Source: Impatiens glandulifera
Lineage: Eukaryota; Streptophyta; Magnoliopsida; Ericales; Balsaminaceae
Length of the DNA: 64,000 nucleotides
Assembly (NCBI RefSeq): GCF_907164915.1
Contig: NC_061864.1
Span: forward strand, 18,822,484 to 18,886,483
Direction of reading: 5' to 3'
The notes under the pieces were generated by a model, which made no database searches, had not been told where the DNA came from, and saw nothing but the letters and a program-made list of their open reading frames with translations. Positions 28,358 to 41,500 of this stretch are shown here, in pieces; position 1 is the stretch's first letter, and every line of letters begins with the position of its first letter. A program made the translations under genes and the position numbers.

Positions 28358-29240
28358 AAATGTCAGCTATCGCAATTCTCATTTCTTTCTAATCGATTTC
28401 TTTCTTCACTTTTCTCATACATTCAACAGCATTGGATCGTCTATGGAAGACAATACAAGCGATCCAAGAATCGTTACAATGCCTGAAGATTCGGAAGCCG
28501 TAGAGGCAGCGGCGGCCGTTGAGGACGCCTCCCTGATCGGCGGCGGCGTCCAAATTGAAGATCCAGATCTACCGGCAGTTGTAGTCCCAGTCGTAGAGGA
28601 CGCCTCCGTGATCGGCGGAGACGAATGTGGCCCCGTCGTCAATGAACCGGTTAGATTATCACATTCAGCTATTGCAGTTCTCATTTCTTTGTCATCGTTT
28701 TCCTTCTTTTTGCCTTTTTCAGATATTGAACAGCGGTGGTGGAGAGAATACAAGTGAAAAAGAAACAGTGATAATTCCTCAAGAATCCGCGGCAGTCGAA
28801 AATAAAGCTCTCCATGAACCAGTTAGATTATCTCTTTCAAGCTATCTCAATTATCATTTATTGATCATCGATTTCCTTCTTTCAGACATTGAACATGGGT
28901 GAATCATCTATGCAAGAAAATACAAGCCAGGCAGAAATGGTTACTGTCCCAGCCGTTGAAAATGAAGCTGTTAGATTATCTCTTTCTTTCAAGCTATCTC
29001 AATTCACATTTCATTATCATTTGTTTCATTTTCTTTTTCCCATTTTCAGACATTGAATGGTGTTGGGTCTTCTATGAAAGATGATAAAGAAGTGATAATT
29101 CCAGGAGATTCTTCAGTTCAAGATGTAGATAAGGAAGTTGATCATACACTGGTTAGATGATTGTTTTTTTCACCTAGATCAAATCCCATTTCTTGGTTAT
29201 ATGTTTCCTTCTTTTTCTCATTTTACAGACAATATTTAAA
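28358..29240 (+). repeat. Serially duplicated intron-exon units in the AHL gene
   Basis: Four consecutive introns (28650-28722, 28822-28885, 28970-29049, 29152-29228; 64-80 nt) begin GTTAGAT, the first three GTTAGATTATC. They share CTATCTCAATT and CATTTC words and end in TTTCAG or TTACAG. The exon starts that follow read ATATTGAAC, ACATTGAAC, ACATTGAAT, ACAATATTT. The 5' UTR stretch 28358-28442 (CAGCTATCGCAATTCTCATT, CATTGGATCGTCT) is another copy. The exon parts encode related peptides: DNTSDPRIVTMPEDS, ENTSEKETVIIPQES, ENTSQAEMVTVP, KDDKEVIIPGDS. Confidence 0.8.
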
Positions 29241-30464
29241 GGAGGTGAATCTAGTGGTATGGAAGAGGCAAAAATGCAGATAATACCCATACCCGTACCC
29301 GTACCAGTATCAACATTCTCAGTCACAGTCGTTGAGGACGCCTCCGCGATCAAAGAAGACATAATTGGCTCAATCAAAACTGATTTAGATCCTACTAGTG
29401 CGATATTCACTACTCCTACCAAGAGAAAGCGAGGCAGGCCGAAGAAGATTCTGGGGTCACCCTCAACTCTAGCAAAAGTAGAGAACATTACTACCGTCAG
29501 CTTAACACCACCCAAGCCGTCACCCCAATCTCCTGCGACGTTCCCTCTGATGAGACGCAGAGGGAGGCCTCCAGGCTCTAAAAATTTGCAAAAGCAATCT
29601 GGTAATTTCATGAATTTTGTTTATTTTTCCCCTTTAATGTTAGATGTAATTACAATTTATTTGGGTGTGTATCAGCTACTGGAGAAAGTGTAATTCCTCG
29701 TATACTGTTGGTGCAAAAAGGAGAGGTAATTTAGATTCAAAAGAGAATAGTTCTTGATTTTTGTTGAGTAACTAACAATGTTAACTTGTTGTTGTTGTTT
29801 AACACTTTGACAGGATATTATTGAAAGGTTGGATTCATTAACGAGGATTGATGGAAGTACAATCTTTATTATATCTGGCGTTGGTCAAGTTTCAACTGCA
29901 CATATTCAATCTGGTACTTCCCTTGATGGGATTTCAAGACATGAGGTACATTTAATTAGTGTTGTTGAATATCCTTGTTTGAAACAAATGAGAAAATATT
30001 GGCTTTAAATACATGTGTGCGTGCAGGAGGGGCCTTACACTCTATTGAATCTAACTGGTACATATGGGTTTAATAGCGAAGCAGGGCGAACAGGCTTTAT
30101 GACTGTAATGTTGGGTAGTTCTAGTTGTCACGTTATTGGCGGTCTCTTGGCAGGCGCTCTTGTTGCAGCTGGACCAGTCCAAGTAAGTTTAGTTGTTTGT
30201 GTTTGTGTTTGTGTTGTAAACATATGATTAATTTGAATCCTATTATTATTGTGTCTACAGATTGTTCTTGGAAGTATTGAAGACAAAAGGAATCAATTTG
30301 TCAAGAGACAATGTGTTGGATCTCCGAGTAAATTGAATTCGCCTAGGGTTCGAGGGAAGAGTCCCATAGTTGAAATGCCGACATCTTCTTCGCCTTCACC
30401 TACATCTTCTTCGCCTTCATCTTTTTCTCCTGATAATAATGATGAAAATGTAGATTCAAATTGA
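28443..30464 (+). CDS. AT-hook motif nuclear-localized (AHL) protein with PPC domain
   Basis: AHL proteins bind the minor groove of AT-rich DNA and act in transcription and chromatin complexes in the nucleus. Nine exons: 28443-28649, 28723-28821, 28886-28969, 29050-29151, 29229-29601, 29676-29725, 29814-29945, 30027-30182, 30261-30464; 1407 nt, 468 aa. Two AT-hooks: KRKRGRPKK (about 230-237) and RRRGRPPGSKN (about 275-283). The PPC/DUF296 domain follows, from about 295 to 415 (YTLLNLTGTYG, HVIGGLLAGALVAAGPVQIV), then a Ser/Pro tail. Two hooks plus PPC fits a type II AHL, though the hooks sit far from the N-terminus. The first 165 residues are acidic, repetitive and made by unit duplication; EDAS(L/V/A)I occurs three times. 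GRFEILSLSGSF of canonical PPC is changed to GPYTLLNLTGTY. Confidence 0.85.
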
Positions 30465-30504
30465 GATTTTGTTTTGGGTTATGACAAGAAACATTAGACT
30501 AGTA

Positions 30505-30770
30505 GAGTTTGGTTGGTCTCTCTTATAGAACTAAACCATATTAATAAATGTGTTTGAAAACAATATTAATAAATGTGTTACATTTCAGACTTTTAGTATT
30601 GACATTCTCTTATAAAACTAAACTATATATTTGTTGAGTTTGGTTGGTCTCTCTTATAGAACTAAACCATATTAATAAATGTGTTTGAAAACCATAGTAA
30701 TAAATGTGTTGAAACATTTCAGAGTTTTAGTATTGAGATTCTCTTATAAAACTAAACTATATACTTGTTT
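30505..30770. repeat. 131-bp tandem duplication downstream of AHL
   Basis: Two copies start at 30505 and 30636 with GAGTTTGGTTGGTCTCTCTT. Each contains a diverged internal echo (TCTCTTATAGAACTAAACCA and TTCTCTTATAAAACTAAACT). The block lies in or just after the AHL 3' UTR. Confidence 0.9.
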
Positions 30771-30809
30771 CAAATTGTTTTGTAAAAAAATAAAATTAAA
30801 ACTCAAAAA

Positions 30810-30892
30810 TGGTGGCTGTGGGGTTCGAACCCACGCGCACGTATGTGCAGAAGATCTTAAGTCTTCCCCCTTAACCACTCGGGCAAACCACC
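30810..30892 (-). tRNA. tRNA-Leu(TAA)
   Basis: 83 nt on the minus strand with the long variable arm of class II tRNAs (TGCACATACGTGC). Acceptor GGTGGTT pairs with AGCCACC, discriminator A. The anticodon arm GAAGA-CTTAAGA-TCTTC gives TAA. The T arm is GTGGG-GTTCGAAC-type with an intact B box. It decodes TTA. No intron. Confidence 0.93.
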
Positions 30893-31497
30893 TTATTGAC
30901 AAATTATTCATATTATGTTGTAATAGTAATAAATATACATATATAAATATAAAAGATTAAAAATAAAATTTAAAAAACAAAGGGATATAGGTTGACATAA
31001 TTTTTGTGTGTTACAATTAAGATTATTTTTTGGATTATAGTTCAATCTATTATGTAGATTTTGTTATTTTATTTTCTATATAATGTATAGTTAAGATTTT
31101 ATGTTTTATTTAGTATATATATATTTTTTTTAATGTTAAATTATCTTTAAATTATGTTGGGAAATAAGGAATAACTCAATAAATAAATAAAAATTTGACT
31201 AAGAAACAAATAATTTTAAATTCCATTTTTACTAATAATGATTTAACAAAAATATACACAAGTGACCTCAAATAATTTATTATTATCCAATCAAACAAAT
31301 ATATTTTATTGCTTCAGCAGTTAATTAATCAATACAACATAATTCATATAAAATAACATTTCAATAAGTTGGAGTTTCAAGCAATCATCAATCATTCATT
31401 CCCATTAGAATATCATGATCGATGTAGAGATTGAAACTTTTATTTCACATTTTCATAACTTTATTTAAAAAAAACACACTTTTAATTTCGATTATCC
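30893..31497. other. AT-rich spacer and peroxidase 3' UTR
   Basis: No gene seen. The last 100 bases are probably the 3' UTR of the peroxidase on the minus strand. Confidence 0.5.
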
Positions 31498-32732
<1,235 letters not shown>

Positions 32733-32809
32733 CGCGATTATATTGATGATAATTGTAAAAGAGAAATTCTCTTATTTTTCTCAAATAAAATGTAACGAGA
32801 GTATAGATC

Positions 32810-32817
32810 ATTTATAG
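32810..32817 (-). promoter_or_regulatory. TATA box of the peroxidase gene
   Basis: Minus-strand TATAAATG about 80 bases before the start codon, leaving room for a 5' UTR of about 50 bases. Confidence 0.5.
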
Positions 32818-33585
32818 AGTGCATTATTTGGCTGTTTTATGGTCATTGTCTCTATGCTAACCAACTATCTTGTGGATAATAATAATATATTATTATTAAT
32901 ATATTATTATCTCGTGGCGGTTTTTCAAAGGAAACATATAATGCATGCATGGGACAGGGGCAGTGTTAAATTACAAAAACAACCTTTTGTCATCTTCTTT
33001 TGTTTTCCAATAGAGTGGGTCTAGTTTGATTAGCTGTAAACTCTTGTTTGATTTATATTAAACTCTAATTTCACTTTATTTTATTTTATTAAATTTAACA
33101 TTAATTTAGAATAAGAGTCGTTTAAGAGACCAAAATGTCACATGTTCAATTACATCTGAAAAAGTTGAGTTTAAATTGGGTCATAACGGTAAGATACTAT
33201 ACTAATTCTCCTTTAATTTTCCAAACAAAATTTAACATGAATTTAGAGTAAGATTGAATTTAAAAAATATTTACTAGTATATTAGAATGAGTTTTATATT
33301 CAGTAATGGATTGGGGATGTAATCTATCAACATATAATGAAAAAAGTTCTGACAACTTCCTGTAAGAGGGGATAAAAGTTGGTATGTGATAATTTTTCTT
33401 TTTAAATTCTGTGAAATTTTTAATATATATATATATATATATTTTTAATTGACTAATAGAATGTATATCAAGATTAATAGAAAAAATAGTGTAAAACGTA
33501 AAAAGTTAAATAATAAATAAAATATTAGTAAATTGAAATTATAAAATTACATTATTATATTACAATACTACAAAATTTATTATTT

Positions 33586-33587
<2 letters not shown>

Positions 33588-33654
<67 letters not shown>
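33588..33654. repeat. (AT)n microsatellite
   Basis: About 33 AT units. Confidence 0.95.
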
Positions 33655-33657
<3 letters not shown>

Positions 33658-35296
33658 ACATCTAATTAGGCTAACAGTCATATAAAATATTAAAAATAAT
33701 ATTATATATATATATTAAAAATTGAAAATTGAAAACAATATATATTTATTTAAAAAATTGAAAATAACATATTAAATTTTAACTTTTGTAAGTAGACTAG
33801 TGAATTATTTAAAGATGATAAGATAGAATTTTATTAGTTCATGTTAAAATGTTATATATTAACAATTTATTAAAAAAATTGTTGCCTGAGTGAAGTTTAA
33901 TATCAATTTAGTATTTAACATTTTGTTAATGGACTAATATTACTATTTTGAATTTTTTTAATTTAGACAAATCGTGTTTATTTATAAATGAAAAATCAAT
34001 ATTTTGAATTTACTTATGAATATGTTTGAATTCATTTTCAAATGTAAAAAATATTATTTCTTAAATTATATTAAAAAATAATATATAATTATTAAATGAA
34101 AAAATAAACCCATATAATTCATTCAAATATATATATATATGACCACTCTCCAATTTAAATCTTATAATTTTACAAATAACTCTTTTAAATTAGTAATATT
34201 TGAACTATAGTCTATACGCTTATAATTATAACTCTCTCAAATTTGCACTTACATACATTAATATATCATCCTATTTTTCAAACATCTCATATACTGAATA
34301 TTTTAACCATTAGACTTATAACTAAACGAGATTTGAATCTTTAACTTTTAATTTTTTTACTACAAAAATTTTTGTTAAGATTTATTTATTTATATTTATG
34401 ATTTTTTTATGAATATAAATAAATTAAAATATTGTATATCAAGCAAGAAATCAGCAATATGCAGTAATGAACAAACATGTGCAATATTATAAAAGTGGAC
34501 ATCTTACATCTTTATTTTCAAGAAAAAAAAAAGAAAGAAAGAAAGAAAGTGACCTTTTATTAATATAATATATTATTTTCATATAATATATAGTATATAC
34601 TATATCCTATCTACTTTTAGCTACTTCATTCTCCACCATATATATTAAAAAAAATTTATTTATCTCTTCACCAATATAAACTCACATTTTCAAAATGATA
34701 TTTGAAAAACAGTTGGAGATATTTTCCTTCAATTATAATATCATTGTTTATAAAATATCTAAAGAAAATAATATATATACATGTAGTCGACTAAGATGTT
34801 CAATAAAATAGAGTAAAAAAATCGTTATTTAAGTGAGAAAGAGTCTTATCTAAAATATTATAAGTCTTAAGTTTTATTTTAATTAATAATGTTTAAATTT
34901 AAATTATTATTATTTTTTAACATTATTAGTACATGATATTAAGTAATTAAAAATAAAATATTGTTAATTTTTTTTTTAAATGATAAGTCACCCAAAATTA
35001 TGACAATGTTGACATAAAAATCAAATTCCTGTAGTAATTTAAAAACTAATATTAATATATAATTATATATATATATAAATAAATAAATAAGAGAAAAACT
35101 TGTGTAAAATGAAATAGATAAAATTTTAAAAAATATATATATATGTGATGTGCCCAAGTTGGACACTCAAGTAATATATATACAATCCAAACGAGGCACA
35201 AAACCTTGAATCTGAAATCTGAATATTGATTGGATTTGGGCAAATACAGATTAAGGCCCAATTCTTGGACCCTTCGGTCTTCCTTTCTGTTTGACT

Positions 35297-35300
<4 letters not shown>

Positions 35301-35346
<46 letters not shown>
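35301..35346. repeat. (TTA)n microsatellite
   Basis: About 15 uninterrupted TTA units. Confidence 0.95.
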
Positions 35347-35423
35347 CACAGTTTATTCATTGGAATATTCTTTTAATTCTAATTATTTTTATTCAATTAA
35401 TTTTTAATTTTTTTCTTAGTTAG

Positions 35424-37680
35424 TGTAACCCCAAAAATTGTCCATTTTCCATAGCTTAGCATTTAGACACGTGACAATACGGGAGAGACCCGAGGTAGCT
35501 CGATGTTCGATGCGTTTCAACCTTAGTTTGCGTGTCAAACATCTCTTTTAAAGAAATTTTTTTGAAAATACCTGAGAGCATTGAAAATTAATCATGTAAA
35601 AATAATTAATTTATTCAAAATTTAATAATTTAGGGACCAATAAGGGCGTAACTCCGATTGCATTGATATAAAACTGAGTAAAACCCTGAAAAATATCAGA
35701 AAAGTATTAGATTTTAAAAATAAATTCCAAACGAGGCCTCGACCAAAATATTTGTTTAGGGAATATCCCGAAAATATTTAAATATCATTTTCTAACCTTT
35801 CGGAATTATTTGAAAATGGATTAGGGTTCCACAATTACAAAAACAAATTTGGATTTTAAAAAGTGGAACCAAATAGGCCTTAGGACCGGAGTCCAAAGCT
35901 TGGGTCCGTTTTTCTGATTTAGGCTCGGTCTAGACCGAGGAGGTCTAGATCAGGGCTTGGGACACTCGGTTGAGGGATTGGAGGGCTCGGTCCTGGGGTT
36001 CAGGAGGCTTAATCCTGGACTTAGGTTGTTCAGTCCTAGGTCTAGGATGCTCGGTCTCATGTCTAGCTTTCTCTATCGTGGACTTATGAGGCTTGGTCCT
36101 AGGTCAGACCTCTTGGTCCGAGATTAGAAACCTCGGTCGGATTCCTCGGTCCTTGCTCAAGAATACTGGTCTTAAGTCTCGGTCCTTACACAATAACACT
36201 GATCCTATGGTTCAGCCCTAGGTCGATTTTCTCGGTCCTTAATCTCGGTCAGGATCGAAGATTCTTAGTCTTGTTTCTCGGTCCCAAGCTAAGAACCTCG
36301 GTCATTTGCCTTGGTCTAAGAGGACCGAGTGTTTTTAAATTGGTCAAGAATTGTAGGTCTTATATCTTCTTATATAGATATGAAAACATGATTTGTTTGT
36401 TGCAATCAACTCATATGATTGTGGGAATTAAAAGCTCTAACTTTAATCACTATCAATAGATCTCTACAAAAGATCAATTTCTTAAAATTGTTTTTAGGTC
36501 AAAATCTGGGATCTTTTGAATTAAGCCATCTCATTGCATAATTCTTGTTCAACGACTTTGAAATGATGAATATAGTCTAATACAACCAAAACAAGAGATC
36601 ATTCAAGTTCTGTAACAACTTTTGAAATCGAAATTCAAATCCATTTTTTTCAAAATTGCAGTTGGATCAAACATGATCGGAATGTTAATATAATGATTAG
36701 AAAATCATCATGACATGTTTACAAACATGTTAGACAATTATTTGAATAAAAAATTCAAGCTTAAAGTTCAAGAACATTAATTTCAAAAAATCTAGTTTTT
36801 CAAACCAATTTTTTGTTTTTTTCGTTTTAGGTTGATTTGATCAAAATTATTTCAACAGAAAGTTATACATCAACTAGGAAATGATTCTAAACAAAGAAAA
36901 CATAAAATTGAACCCTAAAACAGATCAAACTCGAAAAAAAATCAATCACAAATCAAAATACAGAGGATCTGGAAGCTTACTAACAGTTGGATAACACTTC
37001 AATGAAGTGTTAAAAGCTTTCACGAAGCCTGTATCAAAGCTTTGATTGTCGGAGTGAATTTCACAAAAAATCAATCTTGTCAGAATCTTTGATTCTTTGA
37101 ATTGGATCGTGGTATGTGATGACTGTTTAATGGATAAAGGAGGACTTACAAAGTATTTATACTCAACTAGGTCAGCTATCTTGGACGAATTCAACTTCGA
37201 TTTGGCAATCAAAGTTGTTCTTCTTCATTTCTTATTCAACTTTGGTAGCCTAGCTAAGGGAAATCTTGACTTTGCATCCTAGGGAAAATGATGGCGGAGA
37301 GGAGGCATGCACGAGGGGTTAAATTTCGGATGATAAGGACGACAAATGACAGAGATAGCTCTTTTGGAAGAATCACCGGCGTCTATTGCGTTTTCGGCGA
37401 TCCCCTACATCGGCGAAGAAGACGGGTCAAAACGACGTCGTTTCGTTTAACCAAAACCCGACGTTTCAATGTTCCATCCGTGTTTGGGCATTTTTCAATT
37501 AACGGGGTTGACATCCCGTTAGTTGATTTTGTGGACCGGATGCGCGTGTGCTTCCGCTATAGCCCGTGCGTGGCGTGTTCCTAGGCGCTGGATGAAAATC
37601 CAACGCTGATCCGATAACCCTAAATCATGTTGCAACAATTAAACATAATTTCGGATACCCGTTTATATTTTTAATAAAAA
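35424..37680 (+). mobile_element. Candidate solo LTR or LTR fragment
   Basis: The block starts TGTAACCCCAAAAATTG, resembling the TGTAAC.CCC start of many plant Ty3-type LTRs. It is clearly less AT-rich than its surroundings. It has unspliced, untranslatable GC-richer segments (35880-36320 and 37280-37620) separated by AT-rich DNA. No polymerase, gag, primer-binding site or matching second LTR was seen in the window, and the 3' end with a CA terminus and target duplication could not be found. The LTR call is inference; the right boundary is set at the fall in GC. Confidence 0.35.
35921..36310 (+). repeat. Degenerate CTCGGTC-rich short-period repeat
   Basis: Eleven exact CTCGGT hexamers in about 390 bases, most within variants of CTCGGTCCTAGGT or CTCGGTCCTTA, with irregular spacing of about 15-50 bases and several one-base variants (CTTGGTC, TTCAGTC). 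Confidence 0.7.
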
Positions 37681-40600
37681 GGTTATTTAAAATAGAACTT
37701 TTAACCATTTCTTACATTTTTTTACCAAAAATTCCACACAAAATATTTTTAGAAACATAATAAAAATTATGTTTATTGGTTTTATTTTTGGGTATTTATT
37801 TAATTGTTTTAAACAATAAATTATACATAATTTATGTTTAAAATCATAATTAAATAATCTCAATCCCTTTTGAGTTTAATTTGAGTAAAATAAATACAAT
37901 ATTTTAACCTCATATTATTTTTGGACTTTTAATTACTTTTCCTAATTACGATTTAATTATCACAATAATTAACCATAATTTGATCTTTTAATATATTTTT
38001 TAAGTTATTTTAAATTTTAAAAAGTCAAAATATTATTTTAATATTATAATTTAATAATATTATTTATAAATTAGGTTATGTTAAATTTTCATGTTTACCG
38101 TTATTGTTTATCCATTGTCACATTTATTTAGTAAAGAAAATTATTTAAATTTTTTATTATTATATTTATTAATTTTAAATTTAATACAAGATATTTTAAA
38201 TTGTTTATTACAAAGGGTTTTTTTACTTAATTTGGTTTGATAAATTGTTTTAAACGTAAATGATTGAAATGCATGATTGAATTAAATTTATAAAAAATTA
38301 AGACCCAAATTGAGATATCAATCCTAGATATGAATCCCAATTTAAATCAATTAATGTGTTTTTGTTAAATATTAGATATTCTGTTTGTTTTCGAGGATTT
38401 TTTTTACTATTATTCCTGCTATGTTGGTTTCGGGGAATCCATGTGAAGCAACGTTTATATCATATTTTTTTTTTAAAAAAAATTATATAAATTAATTTTT
38501 AATTATTATAATATAGAATTGAATTCATATTATTATAAAAATATAAACTTAAAACTTTTATAAAATATAGTGAATAAATAAATATGTTAATAATTTTATA
38601 TATTTAATCGTGGTTATATGTTGAGAACACACAAATATCATCCCCGATCAACTACAGGTAAAACTGAGAATTAATATTAAATCTAATCATAATTAAACTT
38701 AATGTTAGCTTTGTGTTTGTACATAATGTTAACTTTGTGTTTGTTCGAAGGCAGGATTTCTGTCTTTAAAATAAGTTTAAATAAGTTTATAGGCAGATGA
38801 CTTATACAAAATAATAAGAAAAAAACAAAAATTATAGGCAGAAAACATTACTTATTTTCGATATATTAGGTTAAGCTAGCTGTATAATTAAGAAGTCCGA
38901 CTGTTTAAAAATAAACAAATATAATACTCACTAGTATAAAATAAGATTGCATATTTAAATAATTATTAATGGTTTTGTATTGTTTTGAATTTATATGCAG
39001 TTGCATAAAGTATTAATATCGGATCGATTCAATTCAAACCGTTGGATATATAATCGGATATAAAAAATTAAAGTATGGTAAAAATATTATATTTATGCTT
39101 AAGGTGTGGGGGGAGTTCTTAAATTTATCCATATTAAATAATTGAATAATAAAACGGCCACGGTGAAGGTAGGAGCTCTACACTTCACAGCGGCTACATA
39201 AAGGGTTATTCTAATCATTAATAAACTGATGCGATATTATTGTCTGAACAATGTGGGATATTGTAGTCTGTTAAAATAAGTGATGACAATGGGTTATAAA
39301 AAAATAATAATGAAGCACAGTTTTTTTTTTTTTTTTATTATTGTAAAAAGCATTCCTTGTTTTTGACAGTTCCCTTAGGTTAGGTTAAGATAGTTGTATA
39401 AATTAAGAAGTAAGGTCATTTAAAAACAAACACATATATATAATCCTCCTCCCTACTTTTTGGAAAAAAATCATAGTAAGTTGAGATTACATATTCAACA
39501 AATATGTAATAAGCTTGAAACTTGTCTTACTTATAGTTAGTTGTACATGTATATAGTTGTTCTATCTATTATCTGTATTAGTCTCCTATTATGAGTTGCA
39601 GATCTTTTCATATTTTCTGAACTTATTAGATGTTATTGATGTCCTCTTCATCTCGAACAAAAGTGATAATATTTGCAATACTATCTTTTTTTAATATGTT
39701 CACCTAAGCCAAACCGAATACCAATCATCTAACCGCCTTTGTTTCCCATAAAGGTCTTCAGATGAAACATCTCACCAACAAAAGTGAGATTGTTTTCATT
39801 AATCCACGTGAAATGCAAAATTGCTGTTATTACATCATTTGTAATAAGTTAATCAGATAATGTTTGCAAGCTTGCACAGTAAAACAATATAGCTAAATGT
39901 TTTTTTTTCTCTATAAACTAGTGTTTTTTGAAAATTTCCAAAGTTGCAAGACGCAGAATATAACAATATTTGTTGCCATGAGCATCCCAATAATCTGATC
40001 AACCTTCACCTATATATATATATATAATATCTAGAATCTTGAAAAGTATAATATACATTAGATAATTGTATTTAGATGAGAAGAAAAGAATTAATGTTAA
40101 AATAGAACCATAAATGTTAGAGAATACAAAAGTATTCAACTCATTTATTTCATAAGTATAACATAACTGCAACTAATATATCATACTCTATTTATATCAT
40201 TTTATCAATAACTGTCACTAACTGCAACTCCAACCATAGGACATTAACCATAATTCATTCCCTTAGGTAGCATAATCATATAATACTACAACATTTTTAT
40301 ATCAAATGAAATTGCATGGTTACACACTATGATCTTAACCACATAATAGGCCTGTTTAAAAATACCTGGAAGAGCCTGTTTGAAAATACATGGATTCCAG
40401 ATCTGGAATATAGTTGAACGAACCAATGTTATTAAATTCGTTAATATATATAGAATTAAAATATATTCTAAAATATTATTTCATCTAAATTAATACCCTA
40501 GTAAGATATTTAAAACAAAAATATTTTTTAAATAATAAAAAAAAAATTCAAACTCAACTCCAAATAAAGTAACTGTTATTCCAAAACATATCTTCTCTAT

Positions 40601-40844
40601 TGAGAATTCTCTCATTTATCATTAGTCATTAATATATGAGGAATTATACATATCTTTACCGGGAGACAGAGACTGAGAGAGCGACGTGACCGGACATGTC
40701 TTGTAGAATATTCTCTCATCTTATTAATTAATTTCTCTTTCCTCTTATTAAATAATTTCTCTCTATCTCTATAAATTAATTTATAATAATTTAATAATTT
40801 ACAACAAACTCTCACATTAAATATTTTAATAATATGTTTAAATA
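37681..40844. other. AT-rich intergenic region
   Basis: No gene recognised. It contains a direct repeat (38866-38960 and 39380-39500). 39640-39860 is less AT-rich and looks like decayed former coding or transposon DNA, but no family could be read. Confidence 0.4.
38866..39500. repeat. Pair of diverged direct repeats
   Basis: The copy at 38866 (TTAGGTTAAGCTAGCTGTAT, AATTAAGAAGTCCGACTGTTTAAAAA) and the copy at 39380 (TTAGGTTAAGATAGTTGTAT, AATTAAGAAGTAAGGTCATTTAAAAA, quoted in parts) are about 515 bases apart. Both continue to a stretch with GATTRCATATT. Confidence 0.6.
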
Positions 40845-40950
40845 AACTATAAACTTTAAACTCTAAACTTTAAACCCTAAATCCTAAACGCTAAATCCTA
40901 AATCCTAAATCCTAAACTCTAAATCCTAAATTCTAAATTCTAAACTCTAA
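40845..40950. repeat. Degenerate plant telomere-like (CCCTAAA-type) array
   Basis: About thirteen 7-bp units ending in CTAAA: TTTAAACCCTAAATCCTAAA, CGCTAAATCCTAAATCC, ACTCTAAATCCTAAATTC. One exact CCCTAAA occurs and the others are single-base variants (TCCTAAA, CTCTAAA, TTCTAAA). It is an interstitial array of the Arabidopsis-type telomere repeat or a look-alike minisatellite. Confidence 0.7.
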
Positions 40951-41470
40951 TTAATATCACTGATTAGTTGAATTATAAATTTATCTCTTTTATTTTTATT
41001 TTATTTTTTATGTTTATTTATCAAATATTTTTTTATTTATTTTTTATGGCCTCTTATTTCTTTTTTTTTATTATTTCTTTCTATTGACTTATTAATATAT
41101 ATTTTTTTAATTTCACCCTGTCCGCCACGACGATCGCTAGGCCAGTAGCTGAAATTATATGATAGAAATTATTTAATAAGAAAAGAGAGAAAATAATTAA
41201 TATCCCACGTAGGCATCGCTGAATCATTCGCTATCCCAAGTCGCGTTCTATATCATTTTTCATATATCAGTGTGGTTTTATTGTTATACCAACCTTCTAC
41301 TTAAAAAGTAAAATCCAGACATTATATATTAGCAATAAGTCCACTGGTTATATATATAAAATATTAATTTATTTGATAAAATAACAATAATTTTGAAAAT
41401 TATTCAAAATGCTATCTATCAAAATTTTATTATTAAAGTATTTGGGTATTTGGTTAAATTATGTGAAATA
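40951..41470. other. AT-rich spacer before PWP2
   Basis: Nothing supported. Confidence 0.4.
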
Positions 41471-41500
41471 GTTGGCCCAAAACAAGTGATATGGGCCTTC
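41471..41500. promoter_or_regulatory. Paired site II (GGCCCA/TGGGCC) elements upstream of PWP2
   Basis: GGCCCA at 41474-41479 and TGGGCC at 41492-41497. TGGGCY pairs are typical of promoters of plant ribosomal and nucleolar protein genes, consistent with the downstream U3 processome subunit. Confidence 0.45.

Larger units (their letters stand above)
32818..35423. other. AT-rich spacer with microsatellites
   Basis: No gene recognised. It contains (AT)n at 33588-33654 and (TTA)n at 35301-35346. A stretch near 33110-33180 has tRNA-like words (GTCACATGTTCAATTAC) that may be an old SINE, not strong enough to call. Confidence 0.5.

Noticed and set aside
37288..37584. 98-codon Arg-rich open frame
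   Set aside because: GC-richer part of the LTR-like block, no recognisable domain and no splice or promoter context.
39640..39860. Possible decayed coding fragment in the 39.6-39.9 kb spacer
   Set aside because: Composition is less AT-rich and pieces such as FVRDEEDINNI can be read, but no family is recognisable and stops are frequent.
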